64,000 nucleotides of DNA from Bacteroidota bacterium (GTDB lineage: Bacteria; Bacteroidota; Bacteroidia; Bacteroidales; UBA12077): contig JAHLLG010000001.1 of NCBI GenBank assembly GCA_020444275.1, positions 62,001-126,000 on the forward strand, written 5' to 3'. The notes under the pieces are model-generated. The model made no database searches and was not told the origin of the DNA. It was given only the letters and a program-made list of their open reading frames with translations. A program made the translations under genes and the position numbers. Positions 10,268 through 20,093 of this stretch are shown here, in pieces (the first letter of the stretch is position 1; each line of letters starts with the position of its first letter).

Positions 10268-11318
10268 TGATTTGTTGATTAAAATTATCTGTTCGGTTAT
10301 TTAAAAACTTAACCTGAATCGGCAAATAAAAAAATGAATCTTTCAGATTATTAGCAATATTACTAAATTTTTGTAAACGCATGGCATCTTTTTCCGTGGT
10401 AATTATAATTTTACGATTCGATTGAATGGCATCAAATTTTTGCTCAATCCGCTTAAAATCTGAGGGTTTAAAATTATAATGATCAGAATATTCTAAAACA
10501 TGGATATTTTTGGAAATTTTTTCTGCCAGGTGTTCTTTTAATGGTTTAGGATTAGCTATCCCGGTAACAAGTAAAATTTCATAGTCTTTGAAATCAGAAG
10601 GATTCTTGTTTTCTGACGGATCAAACACTGGTTTTAATGCTCCATACTCAAATGTAGTAAAGAAAACATGCTGAAAAGGAAATGGTTTAATTTCATTGTA
10701 CATCATTCGGCGATCGATAGGTTGCAAATTATCCGGCGATTTGGTAACAATGATAATGTTTGCTCGTCTTTTCTCAAATGCATGTTCACGAAGATTACCC
10801 AGCGGTAGCATATAGTCTTTATCTATCGGACGTGAATAATCAATTAATAAGATGGAAACATTTGGTGTTACTGTTCTGTGCTGATAAGCATCATCCAGTA
10901 AAATTACATCCAAATCCTTATTTTTCTGCATTAATTGTTTAATTCCACGAGTTCTTTTTTCGTCCACAGCAACGGTAACATCAGGAAATTTCTGTTTAAT
11001 CTGTCTTGGTTCATCACCAATATCCCGATCTGTTGATTCTTCAGTGGCTAATACAAAACCTTTGGTTTTGCGTTTGTAACCGCGACTCAAGGTAGCCACA
11101 CGGAAATCTGATTTTAATAATTCAACTAAGTATTCAATGTGGGGAGTTTTCCCAGTACCCCCAACAGTAATATTTCCAACAGAAATTAATGGTATCTTGA
11201 AACGATTTGATCTAAAAACTTGAAAGTCGTAAAGTCTGTTTCGAATATAAACGATTAATCCATAAAGTAAACTTATGGGGAATAATATCGGGCTTAATAT
11301 TTTTCTAATATTCGGCAT
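10218..11318 (-). CDS. lpxK: Tetraacyldisaccharide 4'-kinase
   Basis: Phosphorylates the 4' position of the lipid A disaccharide precursor at the inner face of the cytoplasmic membrane. The protein has 366 residues, normal for the family. It has an N-terminal hydrophobic helix (about 10-27) and the P-loop SVGNITVGGTGKTP (about 47-59), the LpxK signature. Later motifs include LLDDAYQHRTV and IITTEKDAMRL. It is the upstream gene of a two-gene unit with purine nucleoside phosphorylase. The organism therefore makes lipid A. Confidence 0.95.
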   Translation of the reverse strand: MPNIRKILSPILFPISLLYGLIVYIRNRLYDFQVFRSNRFKIPLISVGNITVGGTGKTPHIEYLVELLKSDFRVATLSRGYKRKTKGFVLATEESTDRDIGDEPRQIKQKFPDVTVAVDEKRTRGIKQLMQKNKDLDVILLDDAYQHRTVTPNVSILLIDYSRPIDKDYMLPLGNLREHAFEKRRANIIIVTKSPDNLQPIDRRMMYNEIKPFPFQHVFFTTFEYGALKPVFDPSENKNPSDFKDYEILLVTGIANPKPLKEHLAEKISKNIHVLEYSDHYNFKPSDFKRIEQKFDAIQSNRKIIITTEKDAMRLQKFSNIANNLKDSFFYLPIQVKFLNNRTDNFNQQIIEYVRKNKTHSFLYPE

Positions 11319-11487
11319 AATAAGAATTAATAAAGGGCTAAAATACTAATTTTTTATATGTTAAGAAGTTATTTAAGTATAATCCTTATGCATTATAGAC
11401 AATCAAGAGTGTAATGATATTCATGATTTTATTTACTTAGTGTGTTTTATTTAGTAACTTGTATGATTATTAATAAATTAGGTAATT

Positions 11488-13701
11488 ATGGAAAAGACAG
11501 AAAAAAGATTTGGCATAATTGCAATAATTGTACTGGCATTGGGTGTAATTTTTAAATTCCAACATTGGCCAGGAGCGTCCATTCTTTTTATTCTATCTGT
11601 ATTCTTTTTTAATTTGATTTATTTACCTGTTAATTTAATATTAGGTATCAGAAAAGCAACGAGTTTTCCAGGTAAAGCTTATGTTTTAATTAAGTTTTTA
11701 ACTCTGTTTATTAATGTCACCGCTTTTTGTTTTAAAATGATGCATTGGCCTGGTGGAGGTTTCTTATTAAAGTTAGGTGTTCCTTCAATAGCTTTATTAA
11801 TAATATCTTATTTTATTCTCAGAAAATCAGGAAAAGGGATTATTCCATTTAATTTGAATGATTTGATTCTTACAGCATTGGCATTTCTAATATTTATATT
11901 CATAAATAGAGTTATGGTATCTCCAGATATAGTTAATGGTTACTCTTACTTAAATAGTCAGTACGAGAAATTAAATTCGGGTATACATGCAGCAAATAAT
12001 GTGATTTATAGAAGTGTATATCAGGAAAATAATTTGAGAGACATTCAAATTGTAAAATCAATTAAAAAATTAGAAATAGAAAGCAATAAACTATATGATC
12101 TTATAGATTCTTTGAAAAATGAATTTACATTTTTTTATTCAGGATATTCTTACGAAAGAATAAAAAAACAATCCTATATTATCAGCGATAAGAAGACAGA
12201 TAATCAAATAGGCAGGAGATTTTTTATTGAAGCAGGCAATGGAAAAAACTTAAAAGATTCATTAAATAACTATGTTGAAATAATAAATTTCATTATTAGT
12301 AAGCACAATATACAATCAACACTTATTGGCTTTGGACTTGACACAAAAAATATAGAAAATGAATTTGGATATGAAGTGAGTTGGGAATCGTATATGTTTA
12401 AACATATTCCTGTGGCAGCAGTCTATGCAAATCTATCTAGACTAGAAAATTTAGTATTAATTACAGAAAGTAATACGTTAAATGCTTTAATAAATCAGTT
12501 TGATTTATCAGAAGAAAGTCTTTTGCTACAGGAATTTGCTAAAAAGGAATCCGAACGTGCAATTGATGAAAAGCAAGAAGAAATAACACGAATTAAACAG
12601 GCAGAAAAGTTAAGGGAGCTTGAACTGGCTAAGTCAAAATCAGAATTAAATCAAAGAACGACTTTATTAGTTTTTGCATTAGTTGGAGTTGCCTTTGTTT
12701 TAGTGTTGTTAATAATTTCGACCAGAGCATTTGTAATTAAACAAAAAGCTAATAAAAAACTAGCAAAACAGAAGAATGAGATTTTAGAAATAAATGAAGA
12801 TTTAAAACAGGCAAATGAAGAAATTTCTTCGCAGAGAGATGAGATAGAAGCGCAACGGGATATGGTGATGAAGCAAAAGGAAGAAATCGTATATATAAAT
12901 GAAGAATTAACAGACAGTATTCATTACGCAAAATACATACAAAATGCCATTTTACCACAAGATGAATATATTAAAAAATTATTTCCGGAAAGCTTTATTT
13001 TATTTAAACCTAAAAATATAGTAAGTGGTGATTTTTATTGGCTTACTGAACTTGAAGGCAGAACAATAATTGCTGCTGCTGATTGCACAGGGCATGGTGT
13101 GCCAGGGGCTTTTATGAGCATGCTAGGAGTTTCTTTTTTAAATGATATAATAAACAAAGAGTATATTACGCATCCAGGAGTAATATTACGCCGATTAAGA
13201 AAAGAAGTAATCAATGCTCTTCAGCAAAAAGGAGAATACGGTGAACAAAGAGATGGTATGGATATAGCATTATGCTCTATTGATTTTGAAAATTTAAGTT
13301 TGCAATTTTCCGGAGCCAATAATCCATTATACATTATAAGAAGTAATGAGCACGAACCAGTTAATAATGCAAAAGTTCTTGAAGGCTCAAAAGTAAACTT
13401 ATATGAAATAAAGGGTGATAAGATGCCTGTTGCGTTTCATGAAAGAATGGAGAAATACGAGATGTATGAAATAAATCTTTACAAAGGGGATTGTTTATAT
13501 ATGTTTTCTGATGGATTCGCAGATCAGTTTGGAGGCGAACATGGTAAAAAGTTTAAATATAGACCCTTTAAGGATTTATTACTAAAGAATCATGATTCAT
13601 CAATGAGTGAGCAATATCAAATTTTAGATAAATCGCTTAAAGTGTGGCAAGGTAATTATGATCAAGTTGATGATATTCTAGTTATAGGGGTTAGGGTTTA
13701 A
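11488..13701 (+). CDS. Membrane SpoIIE-type PP2C phosphatase with GldL-like N-terminus
   Basis: The protein has 737 residues. The N-terminus has four to five membrane segments, with KFQHWPGASILF (about 23-34) and FKMMHWPGGGFLL (about 85-97), both resembling the first helix of gliding/T9SS motor protein GldL. A region of about 250 residues, probably periplasmic, is followed by a membrane helix at about 391-411, a coiled coil (about 415-475), and a SpoIIE/PP2C domain (about 477-737) with SIHYAKYIQNAILP, GDFYW, AADCTGHGVPGAFMSM, RDGMDIALC and FSDGFADQFGG; the metal-binding aspartates are present. It likely dephosphorylates an anti-sigma-antagonist-like protein in response to an envelope signal; the partner is not in sight. 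The GldL similarity is my reading of the motif. Confidence 0.85.
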   Translation: MEKTEKRFGIIAIIVLALGVIFKFQHWPGASILFILSVFFFNLIYLPVNLILGIRKATSFPGKAYVLIKFLTLFINVTAFCFKMMHWPGGGFLLKLGVPSIALLIISYFILRKSGKGIIPFNLNDLILTALAFLIFIFINRVMVSPDIVNGYSYLNSQYEKLNSGIHAANNVIYRSVYQENNLRDIQIVKSIKKLEIESNKLYDLIDSLKNEFTFFYSGYSYERIKKQSYIISDKKTDNQIGRRFFIEAGNGKNLKDSLNNYVEIINFIISKHNIQSTLIGFGLDTKNIENEFGYEVSWESYMFKHIPVAAVYANLSRLENLVLITESNTLNALINQFDLSEESLLLQEFAKKESERAIDEKQEEITRIKQAEKLRELELAKSKSELNQRTTLLVFALVGVAFVLVLLIISTRAFVIKQKANKKLAKQKNEILEINEDLKQANEEISSQRDEIEAQRDMVMKQKEEIVYINEELTDSIHYAKYIQNAILPQDEYIKKLFPESFILFKPKNIVSGDFYWLTELEGRTIIAAADCTGHGVPGAFMSMLGVSFLNDIINKEYITHPGVILRRLRKEVINALQQKGEYGEQRDGMDIALCSIDFENLSLQFSGANNPLYIIRSNEHEPVNNAKVLEGSKVNLYEIKGDKMPVAFHERMEKYEMYEINLYKGDCLYMFSDGFADQFGGEHGKKFKYRPFKDLLLKNHDSSMSEQYQILDKSLKVWQGNYDQVDDILVIGVRV

Positions 13702-15278
13702 AATTCAGATATATTTCCCTTTTTAGGATAATCAATGGTATAATGCAAACCTCTGCTTTCATGCATTTCTTGAGCCATCTTTATGATCAGATAACCCACG
13801 TTAATTAAATTTCTAAGCTCACACAACTTCTGAGAAAGAATGGACTTTTCGTATAATTCCTCAGTTTCAATATATATGATCTCTAATCTTCTGAGGGCCC
13901 TTTCTAAACGAAGGTTTGATCGAACAATACCCACATAATTACTCATGATCTGCTGCACTTCTTTATAATTTTGAGTAATCATTACCATTTCTTCCGGATA
14001 AGTTGCTCCTTGGGTATCCCATTCAGGAATGCTTTTATTAATCTCAGTGTCCTTGATTTGCAAAACAGCATGCTTTGCTGCTCTGTCGGCATAAACTACT
14101 GCTTCTGATAAAGAGTTCGAAGCTAATCTGTTTGCTCCGTGTAATCCTGTTGATGAAACCTCACCTGCTGCATAAAGTCGGTTGATAGTACTACAACCAT
14201 TTTCGTCAACTTTTACTCCTCCACACATATAATGTGCTGCGGGAATAACAGGAATAGGGTCTTTTGTAATATCAATATTTAGTGATAAACATTTATCAAA
14301 AATATTTGGGAAATGGTCTTTCAATTTTTCCGAGTCTAAATGACTCGCATCCAATAAAACATGATCGCTACCGGATATTTTCATTTCATGGTCAATGGCG
14401 CGGGCAACAATGTCGCGCGGTGCAAGGCTGCCTCTTTCATCATATTTATCCATGAACTCCTTACCTTCAGTAGTTTTTAATATAGCACCAAAACCTCGCA
14501 GCGCTTCTGTTATTAAAAATGAGGGTTTTTCTCCTGGATTATATAACGATGTTGGATGGAATTGAATAAATTCCATATTCTCTATAATACCTTTTGCTCT
14601 GTAGACCATTGCTACACCATCGCCGGTGGCTATTTTAGGATTTGTTGTGGTGTCGTATAAATTTCCTGTGCCCCCGGTTGCAATTAGCGTAACTTTTGAA
14701 AGATAGGTTTCAACTTGGTCATTGCTAAGATCCAGCACATAAGCTCCGTAGCACTGAGTGTCCTTATGATTTCTTTTTACCAATTTACCCAGATGGTGCT
14801 GCGTTATCAAGTCAACCGCAAAATGGTTTTCTAAAACTTCTATGTTTTGATGTTCTTTTACCTTGCGAACTAAAGAGTTCTGAATTTCTTCACCTGTATT
14901 ATCTTTATGATGTAAAACTCTGTATTCAGAATGTCCTCCTTCGCGACCAAGATCGTATTTTCCTTTTTCGTTTTGATCAAACTGTACTCCCCAATCGATA
15001 AGTTGCTTAATTTGGGTCGGAGCTTCTTGAACAACCATTTCAACAATCTTTTTATTGCATAATCCATCACCGGCAATTAATGTATCGTTAACATGTTTTT
15101 CAAAATTGTCAGGCTCATAGGTTACAGCGGCAATTCCACCCTGTGCGTACTTTGTGTTGGTTTCCTCAAGTCTTGTTTTACTAATAAGGATTACCTTTCC
15201 GTGTTTTGCTACTTTTAAAGCAAAACTTAACCCCGCAATGCCAGATCCAATAACCAGGAAATCGGTTTCTTTGATCAT
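13698..15278 (-). CDS. nadB: L-aspartate oxidase
   Basis: FAD enzyme oxidising L-aspartate to iminoaspartate, the first step of de novo NAD synthesis. The protein has 526 residues, normal length. The FAD-binding GSGIAG (11-16), KYAQGGIAAV, the substrate-region QFHPTSLY, the EALRG arginine and GEVSSTGLHGANRLASNS are all typical of NadB rather than succinate dehydrogenase. The C-terminal helical domain is complete. The end overlaps the end of the convergent SpoIIE gene by 4 nt. nadA and nadC are not in the window. Confidence 0.95.
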   Translation of the reverse strand: MIKETDFLVIGSGIAGLSFALKVAKHGKVILISKTRLEETNTKYAQGGIAAVTYEPDNFEKHVNDTLIAGDGLCNKKIVEMVVQEAPTQIKQLIDWGVQFDQNEKGKYDLGREGGHSEYRVLHHKDNTGEEIQNSLVRKVKEHQNIEVLENHFAVDLITQHHLGKLVKRNHKDTQCYGAYVLDLSNDQVETYLSKVTLIATGGTGNLYDTTTNPKIATGDGVAMVYRAKGIIENMEFIQFHPTSLYNPGEKPSFLITEALRGFGAILKTTEGKEFMDKYDERGSLAPRDIVARAIDHEMKISGSDHVLLDASHLDSEKLKDHFPNIFDKCLSLNIDITKDPIPVIPAAHYMCGGVKVDENGCSTINRLYAAGEVSSTGLHGANRLASNSLSEAVVYADRAAKHAVLQIKDTEINKSIPEWDTQGATYPEEMVMITQNYKEVQQIMSNYVGIVRSNLRLERALRRLEIIYIETEELYEKSILSQKLCELRNLINVGYLIIKMAQEMHESRGLHYTIDYPKKGNISEF

Positions 15279-15316
15279 TTTCTTAGATGTTTATTATGCA
15301 ATTTTTTGATTATCAG

Positions 15317-15324
15317 CAAAGGTA
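15317..15324 (-). promoter_or_regulatory. Candidate nadB promoter -7 box
   Basis: TACCTTTG on the minus strand matches TAnnTTTG and lies 38 nt upstream of the nadB ATG. No good -33 element is visible. Confidence 0.4.
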
Positions 15325-15417
15325 GAAATTGTTCTTGAAAATAATATAACTTATTGCATGATTAATAAAACTCAAACGTATATGCCTATATTGTTATGAA
15401 TTCAGAACTATTTCGAT

Positions 15418-15425
15418 TATTTTTG
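15418..15425 (+). promoter_or_regulatory. Candidate glyS promoter -7 box
   Basis: TATTTTTG matches TAnnTTTG 38 nt upstream of the glyS ATG. A TTG at 15391-15393 is 24 nt upstream, slightly further than usual. It may also drive the glycan genes behind glyS. Confidence 0.4.
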
Positions 15426-15463
15426 TCAGATTATTTTAAAATCAATCAAATAGGAATTAATAT

Positions 15464-17017
15464 ATGGCTCAAGACGATCAATTTAAAAAGCTTATAGCGC
15501 ACGCAAAAGAATATGGATATATTTTTCAGTCGAGTGAAATTTATGATGGATTAAGTGCAGTTTATGATTATGGACAGATGGGTGTTGAATTGAAAAACAA
15601 CATCAAGAAATATTGGTGGGATGCTATGGTTAAAATGCATGAAAACATTGTGGGTATCGATGCGGCAATATTTATGCATCCTGAAACATGGAATGCTTCG
15701 GGCCATACGAGTGCATTTAACGATCCGTTAATTGATAATAAAGATTCGAAGAAAAGATACAGAGCCGATGATCTGATTGAAGAACACATTCAGAAATATC
15801 AAAATAAGATTGATAAGGAAGTAACTAAGGGTAGAAAGAAATTTGGAGATGATTTTGATGAAAAGCAGTTTTTGGAAACTAACCCGAATGTTTTACGAAA
15901 TAAGGCTAAAATTGATGAAATCCAGGGACGTTTGGTTAAGGCCTTGGAAGCAGATGATCTAAATGAAATTAAGCAAATAATTTTAGATTGTGAAATAGCT
16001 TGTCCTATTTCAGGTTCTAAAAACTGGACAGATGTGCGTCAGTTTAACCTGATGTTCGAAACACAATTAGGTTCCGTTGCTGATGGTGCAAGTAAAATAT
16101 ATCTACGCCCCGAAACAGCTCAGGGAATTTTTGTGAACTACCTGAATGTTCAGAAAACCGGTAGAATGAAATTACCATTTGGGATTGCTCAAATAGGTAA
16201 AGCGTTTAGAAACGAGATTGTTGCGCGCCAGTTTATTTTCCGAATGCGTGAATTTGAACAGATGGAGATGCAATTTTTTGTTAAACCGGGAACCGAAAAG
16301 GAATGGTTTAATCATTGGAAAGAGGTACGAATGAAATGGCATAAAGCATTGGGATTACCGGATGAAAAATATCGATTCCATGAGCATGATAAATTAGCGC
16401 ACTATGCCAATGCAGCTTTTGATATAGAATTTGAATTCCCATTTGGCTTTAAAGAACTGGAAGGAATCCATTCAAGAACAAATTTTGACTTATCTCAACA
16501 TCAGGAATTTTCTGGGAAGAAACTACAGTATTTCGATCCGGAAACAAAAGAGAGTTTTGTACCATATGTTGTGGAAACTTCAATCGGATTAGACAGAACG
16601 TTCTTAACTATTCTTTCGGCTTGTTTGCAGGATGAAGAAGTGAAGAAAGAAAATGGAGAATCTGACACACGAGTTGTATTCAGAATTCCTCCTGCGCTTG
16701 CTCCAATTAAATTGGCAGTTCTTCCATTAGTTAAAAAAGATGGCTTGCCAGAAAAGGCTCGTGAAATTATTGATGAATTAAAATTTGATTTTACTTGTCA
16801 ATACGACGAAAAAGATTCTATCGGTCGTCGTTACAGACGCCAGGATGCTATAGGAACACCATACTGTATTACTATCGACCATCAAACGTTAGAAGATAAT
16901 ACGGTTACTATTCGTGATCGTGATACCATGGAACAGGAGAGAGTTCAAATTTCAGAACTTGCTAAAATTTTGGACGATAAGGTAAGTATGAAAAAATTAT
17001 TAAAGAAAATATTTTAG
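15464..17017 (+). CDS. glyS: Glycyl-tRNA synthetase (homodimeric type)
   Basis: Charges tRNA-Gly with glycine. The single-chain class II enzyme has 517 residues. Visible motifs are LRPETAQGIFVNYLN, motif 2 around FRNEIVARQFIFRMREFEQME, EFPFGFKELEGIHSRTNFDL and motif 3 with ETSIGLDRTFLTIL. The C-terminal anticodon-binding domain runs from IKLAVLPLVKKDG to the end. The next glycosyltransferase gene starts 10 nt after the stop, so the housekeeping gene may supply the promoter for the glycan locus. Confidence 0.97.
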   Translation: MAQDDQFKKLIAHAKEYGYIFQSSEIYDGLSAVYDYGQMGVELKNNIKKYWWDAMVKMHENIVGIDAAIFMHPETWNASGHTSAFNDPLIDNKDSKKRYRADDLIEEHIQKYQNKIDKEVTKGRKKFGDDFDEKQFLETNPNVLRNKAKIDEIQGRLVKALEADDLNEIKQIILDCEIACPISGSKNWTDVRQFNLMFETQLGSVADGASKIYLRPETAQGIFVNYLNVQKTGRMKLPFGIAQIGKAFRNEIVARQFIFRMREFEQMEMQFFVKPGTEKEWFNHWKEVRMKWHKALGLPDEKYRFHEHDKLAHYANAAFDIEFEFPFGFKELEGIHSRTNFDLSQHQEFSGKKLQYFDPETKESFVPYVVETSIGLDRTFLTILSACLQDEEVKKENGESDTRVVFRIPPALAPIKLAVLPLVKKDGLPEKAREIIDELKFDFTCQYDEKDSIGRRYRRQDAIGTPYCITIDHQTLEDNTVTIRDRDTMEQERVQISELAKILDDKVSMKKLLKKIF

Positions 17018-17027
17018 AGAGAGTTAA

Positions 17028-17921
17028 ATGATAGAATTTTCCGTAGTTGTTTGTTCATATAATCGTTCAGTTTATTTGGCTAAAGTGTTGAATGCTCTAA
17101 AAAATCAGACACTTGATAGTTCTACGTTTGAAATAATTCTTGTAAATAATAATAGTACAGATGAAACTGAAAAAGTTTGTCATACTTTTCAGAAGAACAA
17201 TTCAGATCTGAACTTTACTTACTTTGTTGAAAAAAACAAGGGATTATCTTATGCAAGAAACACTGGCATTAAACTTTCAAAGGGGCAATGGGTAATTTTT
17301 CTAGATGACGATGCAGAACCTATCGCAGATTATTTAAATAATGTTTCAATATTTTTAGAAAAGTATCCTCAATGTATTGCTGCAGGTGGAAGAATATATC
17401 CAAACTATGAAACAGAAGAGCCTTTATGGATGACAAAATACCTGTTGCCACTAGTTTCTGCTATTGATTTAGGTGATAAAGTAAAAAAGTTTCCATCCAA
17501 TAAGTATCCCATTGGAGCAAATATGATTTTTAAAGGAGATATTTTTGATAAGATTGGATATTTTGATGTTAACTTAGGGAGGAAAGGGAATCAACTATTA
17601 GGAGGTGAAGAAAAGGAAATATTTATGAAACTTCGAGGAATTAGTAATGAAATATATTATATTCCGAATGCTATTGTGCATCATTTTATTCCGGAGAAAA
17701 GAATAAAAATCGATTTTATAATAAGTCTGGCAAAAAAAATCGGAGAAACGAATTTAATTATTTATAAAGATAAAGGTATTGTTAAACTAGTATTATTGGA
17801 ATTAATAAAGTGGAATGTCTCTTTTATACTTTTTCTTTTTTATTTTCTTAAATTTAAACCACAAAAAGGACTAATGCTTTTAAAATTTCGTTATTGGGTT
17901 TTAAAAGGAATTAGAAATTAG
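17028..17921 (+). CDS. Glycosyltransferase family 2
   Basis: The protein has 297 residues. The GT-A fold is shown by SVVVCSYNRS (5-14), ILVNNNSTDET and the metal-binding FLDDDAEP (Asp93-95). The acceptor region HHFIPEKR follows, and a hydrophobic helix lies near 255-275. It likely transfers a sugar from a nucleotide-sugar to a lipid-linked surface glycan. It is the first gene of the glycan locus and is 10 nt behind glyS. Donor and acceptor are unknown. Confidence 0.88.
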   Translation: MIEFSVVVCSYNRSVYLAKVLNALKNQTLDSSTFEIILVNNNSTDETEKVCHTFQKNNSDLNFTYFVEKNKGLSYARNTGIKLSKGQWVIFLDDDAEPIADYLNNVSIFLEKYPQCIAAGGRIYPNYETEEPLWMTKYLLPLVSAIDLGDKVKKFPSNKYPIGANMIFKGDIFDKIGYFDVNLGRKGNQLLGGEEKEIFMKLRGISNEIYYIPNAIVHHFIPEKRIKIDFIISLAKKIGETNLIIYKDKGIVKLVLLELIKWNVSFILFLFYFLKFKPQKGLMLLKFRYWVLKGIRN

Positions 17922-17935
17922 TTAAAAACTTTAAT

Positions 17936-18817
17936 ATGTATCATTTTCTGATTTTTCTAAGAGAGTTAGGAGAAAGTTTTGTGACATTGGTTCGGGTCGT
18001 TTTTATGACCAAGTTTTGTGGCAAAAGAAAAATAAATAAAGTTAATAAAGATTGTTTAATACTAGGGAATGGCCCCTCCTTAAAATTATTTCTTGAAAAC
18101 AATTACGATGACACTCGAGGGAAAGATGTTGTTGCAGTTAATTTCTTCTGGAAATCTGAATATTTCACAAAACTTAAACCAAGGCATTATTTAATTAATT
18201 CACTTAATTATTGGAATAGATCATACTCCGATTTTAACGCATCAGGAAGAAATGAAACATTTAAACAATTAGCAGCACAAGTAACCTGGAAGATGTATTT
18301 ATTGGTTCCTGCTTTTGCAAAAAAGAAAAAGGAATGGAAAAAAGAGATAGGCATTAATAAAAACATTAAAGTAATATATTTTAATCAGACTCCTATTGAA
18401 GGATTTAAGTGGTTTAAGAATATTTTACTTAATTTTAATTTTGGAATGCCACGTCCTCATAATGTATTAATTCCTGCTTTGAAAAATATGATTGACTTTA
18501 AGTACAAAAATATATATTTAGTTGGTGCAGATCATAGCTGGTTAAGTGAAATTAATGTTACAGAGGATAATGTAGTACTTTTAAGACAGATTCATTTTTA
18601 TGATAAAAAAGTGAAGCCAGATATAATGCCAGATGGCAGAGATGGAATAAAACCCCTTCATGATGTTTTACTGAAATTTGCGTATTCATTTAGAGGATAC
18701 CATGAGTTAAAAGCTTATGCAAATTGGAAAAAAGTTAGCGTATATAATGCTACGAAGGGTTCTCTTATAGATGCATTTGAAAGGATCGATTTAAGCAAAA
18801 CTATAGATGGAAGATAA
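17936..18817 (+). CDS. Sialyltransferase-like (GT42/DUF115-type) protein
   Basis: The protein has 293 residues. [11 protein letters not shown] (about 39-49) is the nucleotide-binding loop seen in GT42 sialyltransferases and in the related DUF115/MptE-like family. Later motifs are [10 protein letters not shown], a conserved-looking [12 protein letters not shown] and [14 protein letters not shown]...[11 protein letters not shown] near the end. The neighbouring NeuB- and SpsF-like genes make a nonulosonic-acid transferase plausible, using a CMP-sugar donor in the cytoplasm. The assignment rests on motif and context; a non-catalytic relative is possible. It overlaps the following acyltransferase by 11 nt. 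Confidence 0.6.
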   Translation: MYHFLIFLRELGESFVTLVRVVFMTKFCGKRKINKVNKDCLILGNGPSLKLFLENNYDDTRGKDVVAVNFFWKSEYFTKLKPRHYLINSLNYWNRSYSDFNASGRNETFKQLAAQVTWKMYLLVPAFAKKKKEWKKEIGINKNIKVIYFNQTPIEGFKWFKNILLNFNFGMPRPHNVLIPALKNMIDFKYKNIYLVGADHSWLSEINVTEDNVVLLRQIHFYDKKVKPDIMPDGRDGIKPLHDVLLKFAYSFRGYHELKAYANWKKVSVYNATKGSLIDAFERIDLSKTIDGR

Positions 18818-19358
18818 TCAGTTAAGAAAACATTTAAGGATTACCCTTAAAAATAAAATTAGACTATTTTTGGCAAAGCAAAAATTGGAGAGTTGTGGTA
18901 AAAACGTTTATATCGATAAAAATGTTGAATTTCAACGATTTCCTCAAAACATATCGATTAATGACAATGCAGTAATAAAAGAAGGAACACGAATTTGTAG
19001 TTGTAATAAAAATGCAAAAGTTAAAATAGGAAAAAATACAACAATAGGGTTTCATAACTTTATTTTTGCGTCAAAATCGATAACTATTGGAGATGATTGC
19101 CTAATTGCACCTTTCGTTTATATTGTTGATAGCAATCATCAAATCAAACGTAATTTTAAGATAAATCAACAACCCAATGAGGTGGCTTCAGTTAATATTG
19201 GGAATGATGTTTGGATAGCATCAAACGTTACGATTCTTAAAGGTGTTAATATTGGTGATGGAGCAGTAATTGCAGCAAACTCTGTTGTTAACAAGGATGT
19301 ACCTCAATTTAAAATATTTGGTGGTTCCCCAGCTAAAGAGATAGGAGAAAGAAAATAG
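18807..19358 (+). CDS. Hexapeptide-repeat acyltransferase
   Basis: The 183-residue protein is made mostly of left-handed beta-helix hexapeptides, from [10 protein letters not shown] through [44 protein letters not shown] to [11 protein letters not shown], ending with the usual [11 protein letters not shown]. The catalytic-type histidine is in DSNHQIKR. It likely O- or N-acetylates a sugar of the surface glycan with acetyl-CoA. Its start lies inside the preceding gene, suggesting coupled translation. Confidence 0.87.
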   Translation: MEDNQLRKHLRITLKNKIRLFLAKQKLESCGKNVYIDKNVEFQRFPQNISINDNAVIKEGTRICSCNKNAKVKIGKNTTIGFHNFIFASKSITIGDDCLIAPFVYIVDSNHQIKRNFKINQQPNEVASVNIGNDVWIASNVTILKGVNIGDGAVIAANSVVNKDVPQFKIFGGSPAKEIGERK

Positions 19359-19376
19359 TTTTCCCATTAGGAATAA

Positions 19377-20093
19377 ATGAAATACCTTTCAGAAATGAAA
19401 TTAGGTTTTATTATTATATGCAGATATAGCTCAAGAAGACTTCCGGGTAAAATATTAAAAGAATTACAAGGTAAACCGATCTTGCAATACATATTTGAAC
19501 GGTTGGCAGTTGTTGTGCCTAAAGAAAATATAGTTGTTGCTACTTCAGTAGAAGATTCTGATATACCTATAATAGAATATTGCAAAAGAAATAGTATAAA
19601 TTATTTTAAAGGGCCACTAAATAATGTAGCTCAACGATTTCTCGAATGTGGAGAACAATATTCTTTCGATTATATAGCAAGAATAAATGGTGATAATATA
19701 CTTGTCGATATTGAGAGCGTAAAAGAGATGATTCAAGTTGCTCGAACCGAAAAATATGATTTTATTAGCAACGTAAAGAACAGAACTTTTCCAAAAGGTA
19801 TGAGCATAGAAATTGTCAAAACGAAATATTATAAAAGGTTGTATCAAGAGTTTTATTCCGAGGGACATTTTGAGCATGTAACCCAATACCTTTACACCAT
19901 GAAGGATCAGAATAATCACTTCTATTATTATAATACAAATTGCCCTGAAGCAGCAGGCATACAATTGGCTATTGATAATAAGCAGGATTTTGCTTTAATA
20001 GAAAAAATTATTTCTAATTTTGAACGAGATCATATAAATTATGGTTTACATGACATATATGAAATTTATAAACTAGTTAGGCAAAATGGATAA
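19377..20093 (+). CDS. SpsF-type cytidylyltransferase
   Basis: The 238-residue protein belongs to the SpsF branch of nucleotidyltransferases. Near the N-terminus ICRYSSRRLPGKILKEL is the CTP-binding loop, followed by KPILQYIFERL, VVATSVEDSD and the metal site RINGDN. The likely reaction is coupling CTP to a nonulosonic or related acidic sugar made by the next gene. An in-frame ATG at 19395 (MKLGFIII) sits closer to the first strand and is an equally good start. The last 8 nt overlap the NeuB-like gene. Confidence 0.8.
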   Translation: MKYLSEMKLGFIIICRYSSRRLPGKILKELQGKPILQYIFERLAVVVPKENIVVATSVEDSDIPIIEYCKRNSINYFKGPLNNVAQRFLECGEQYSFDYIARINGDNILVDIESVKEMIQVARTEKYDFISNVKNRTFPKGMSIEIVKTKYYKRLYQEFYSEGHFEHVTQYLYTMKDQNNHFYYYNTNCPEAAGIQLAIDNKQDFALIEKIISNFERDHINYGLHDIYEIYKLVRQNG

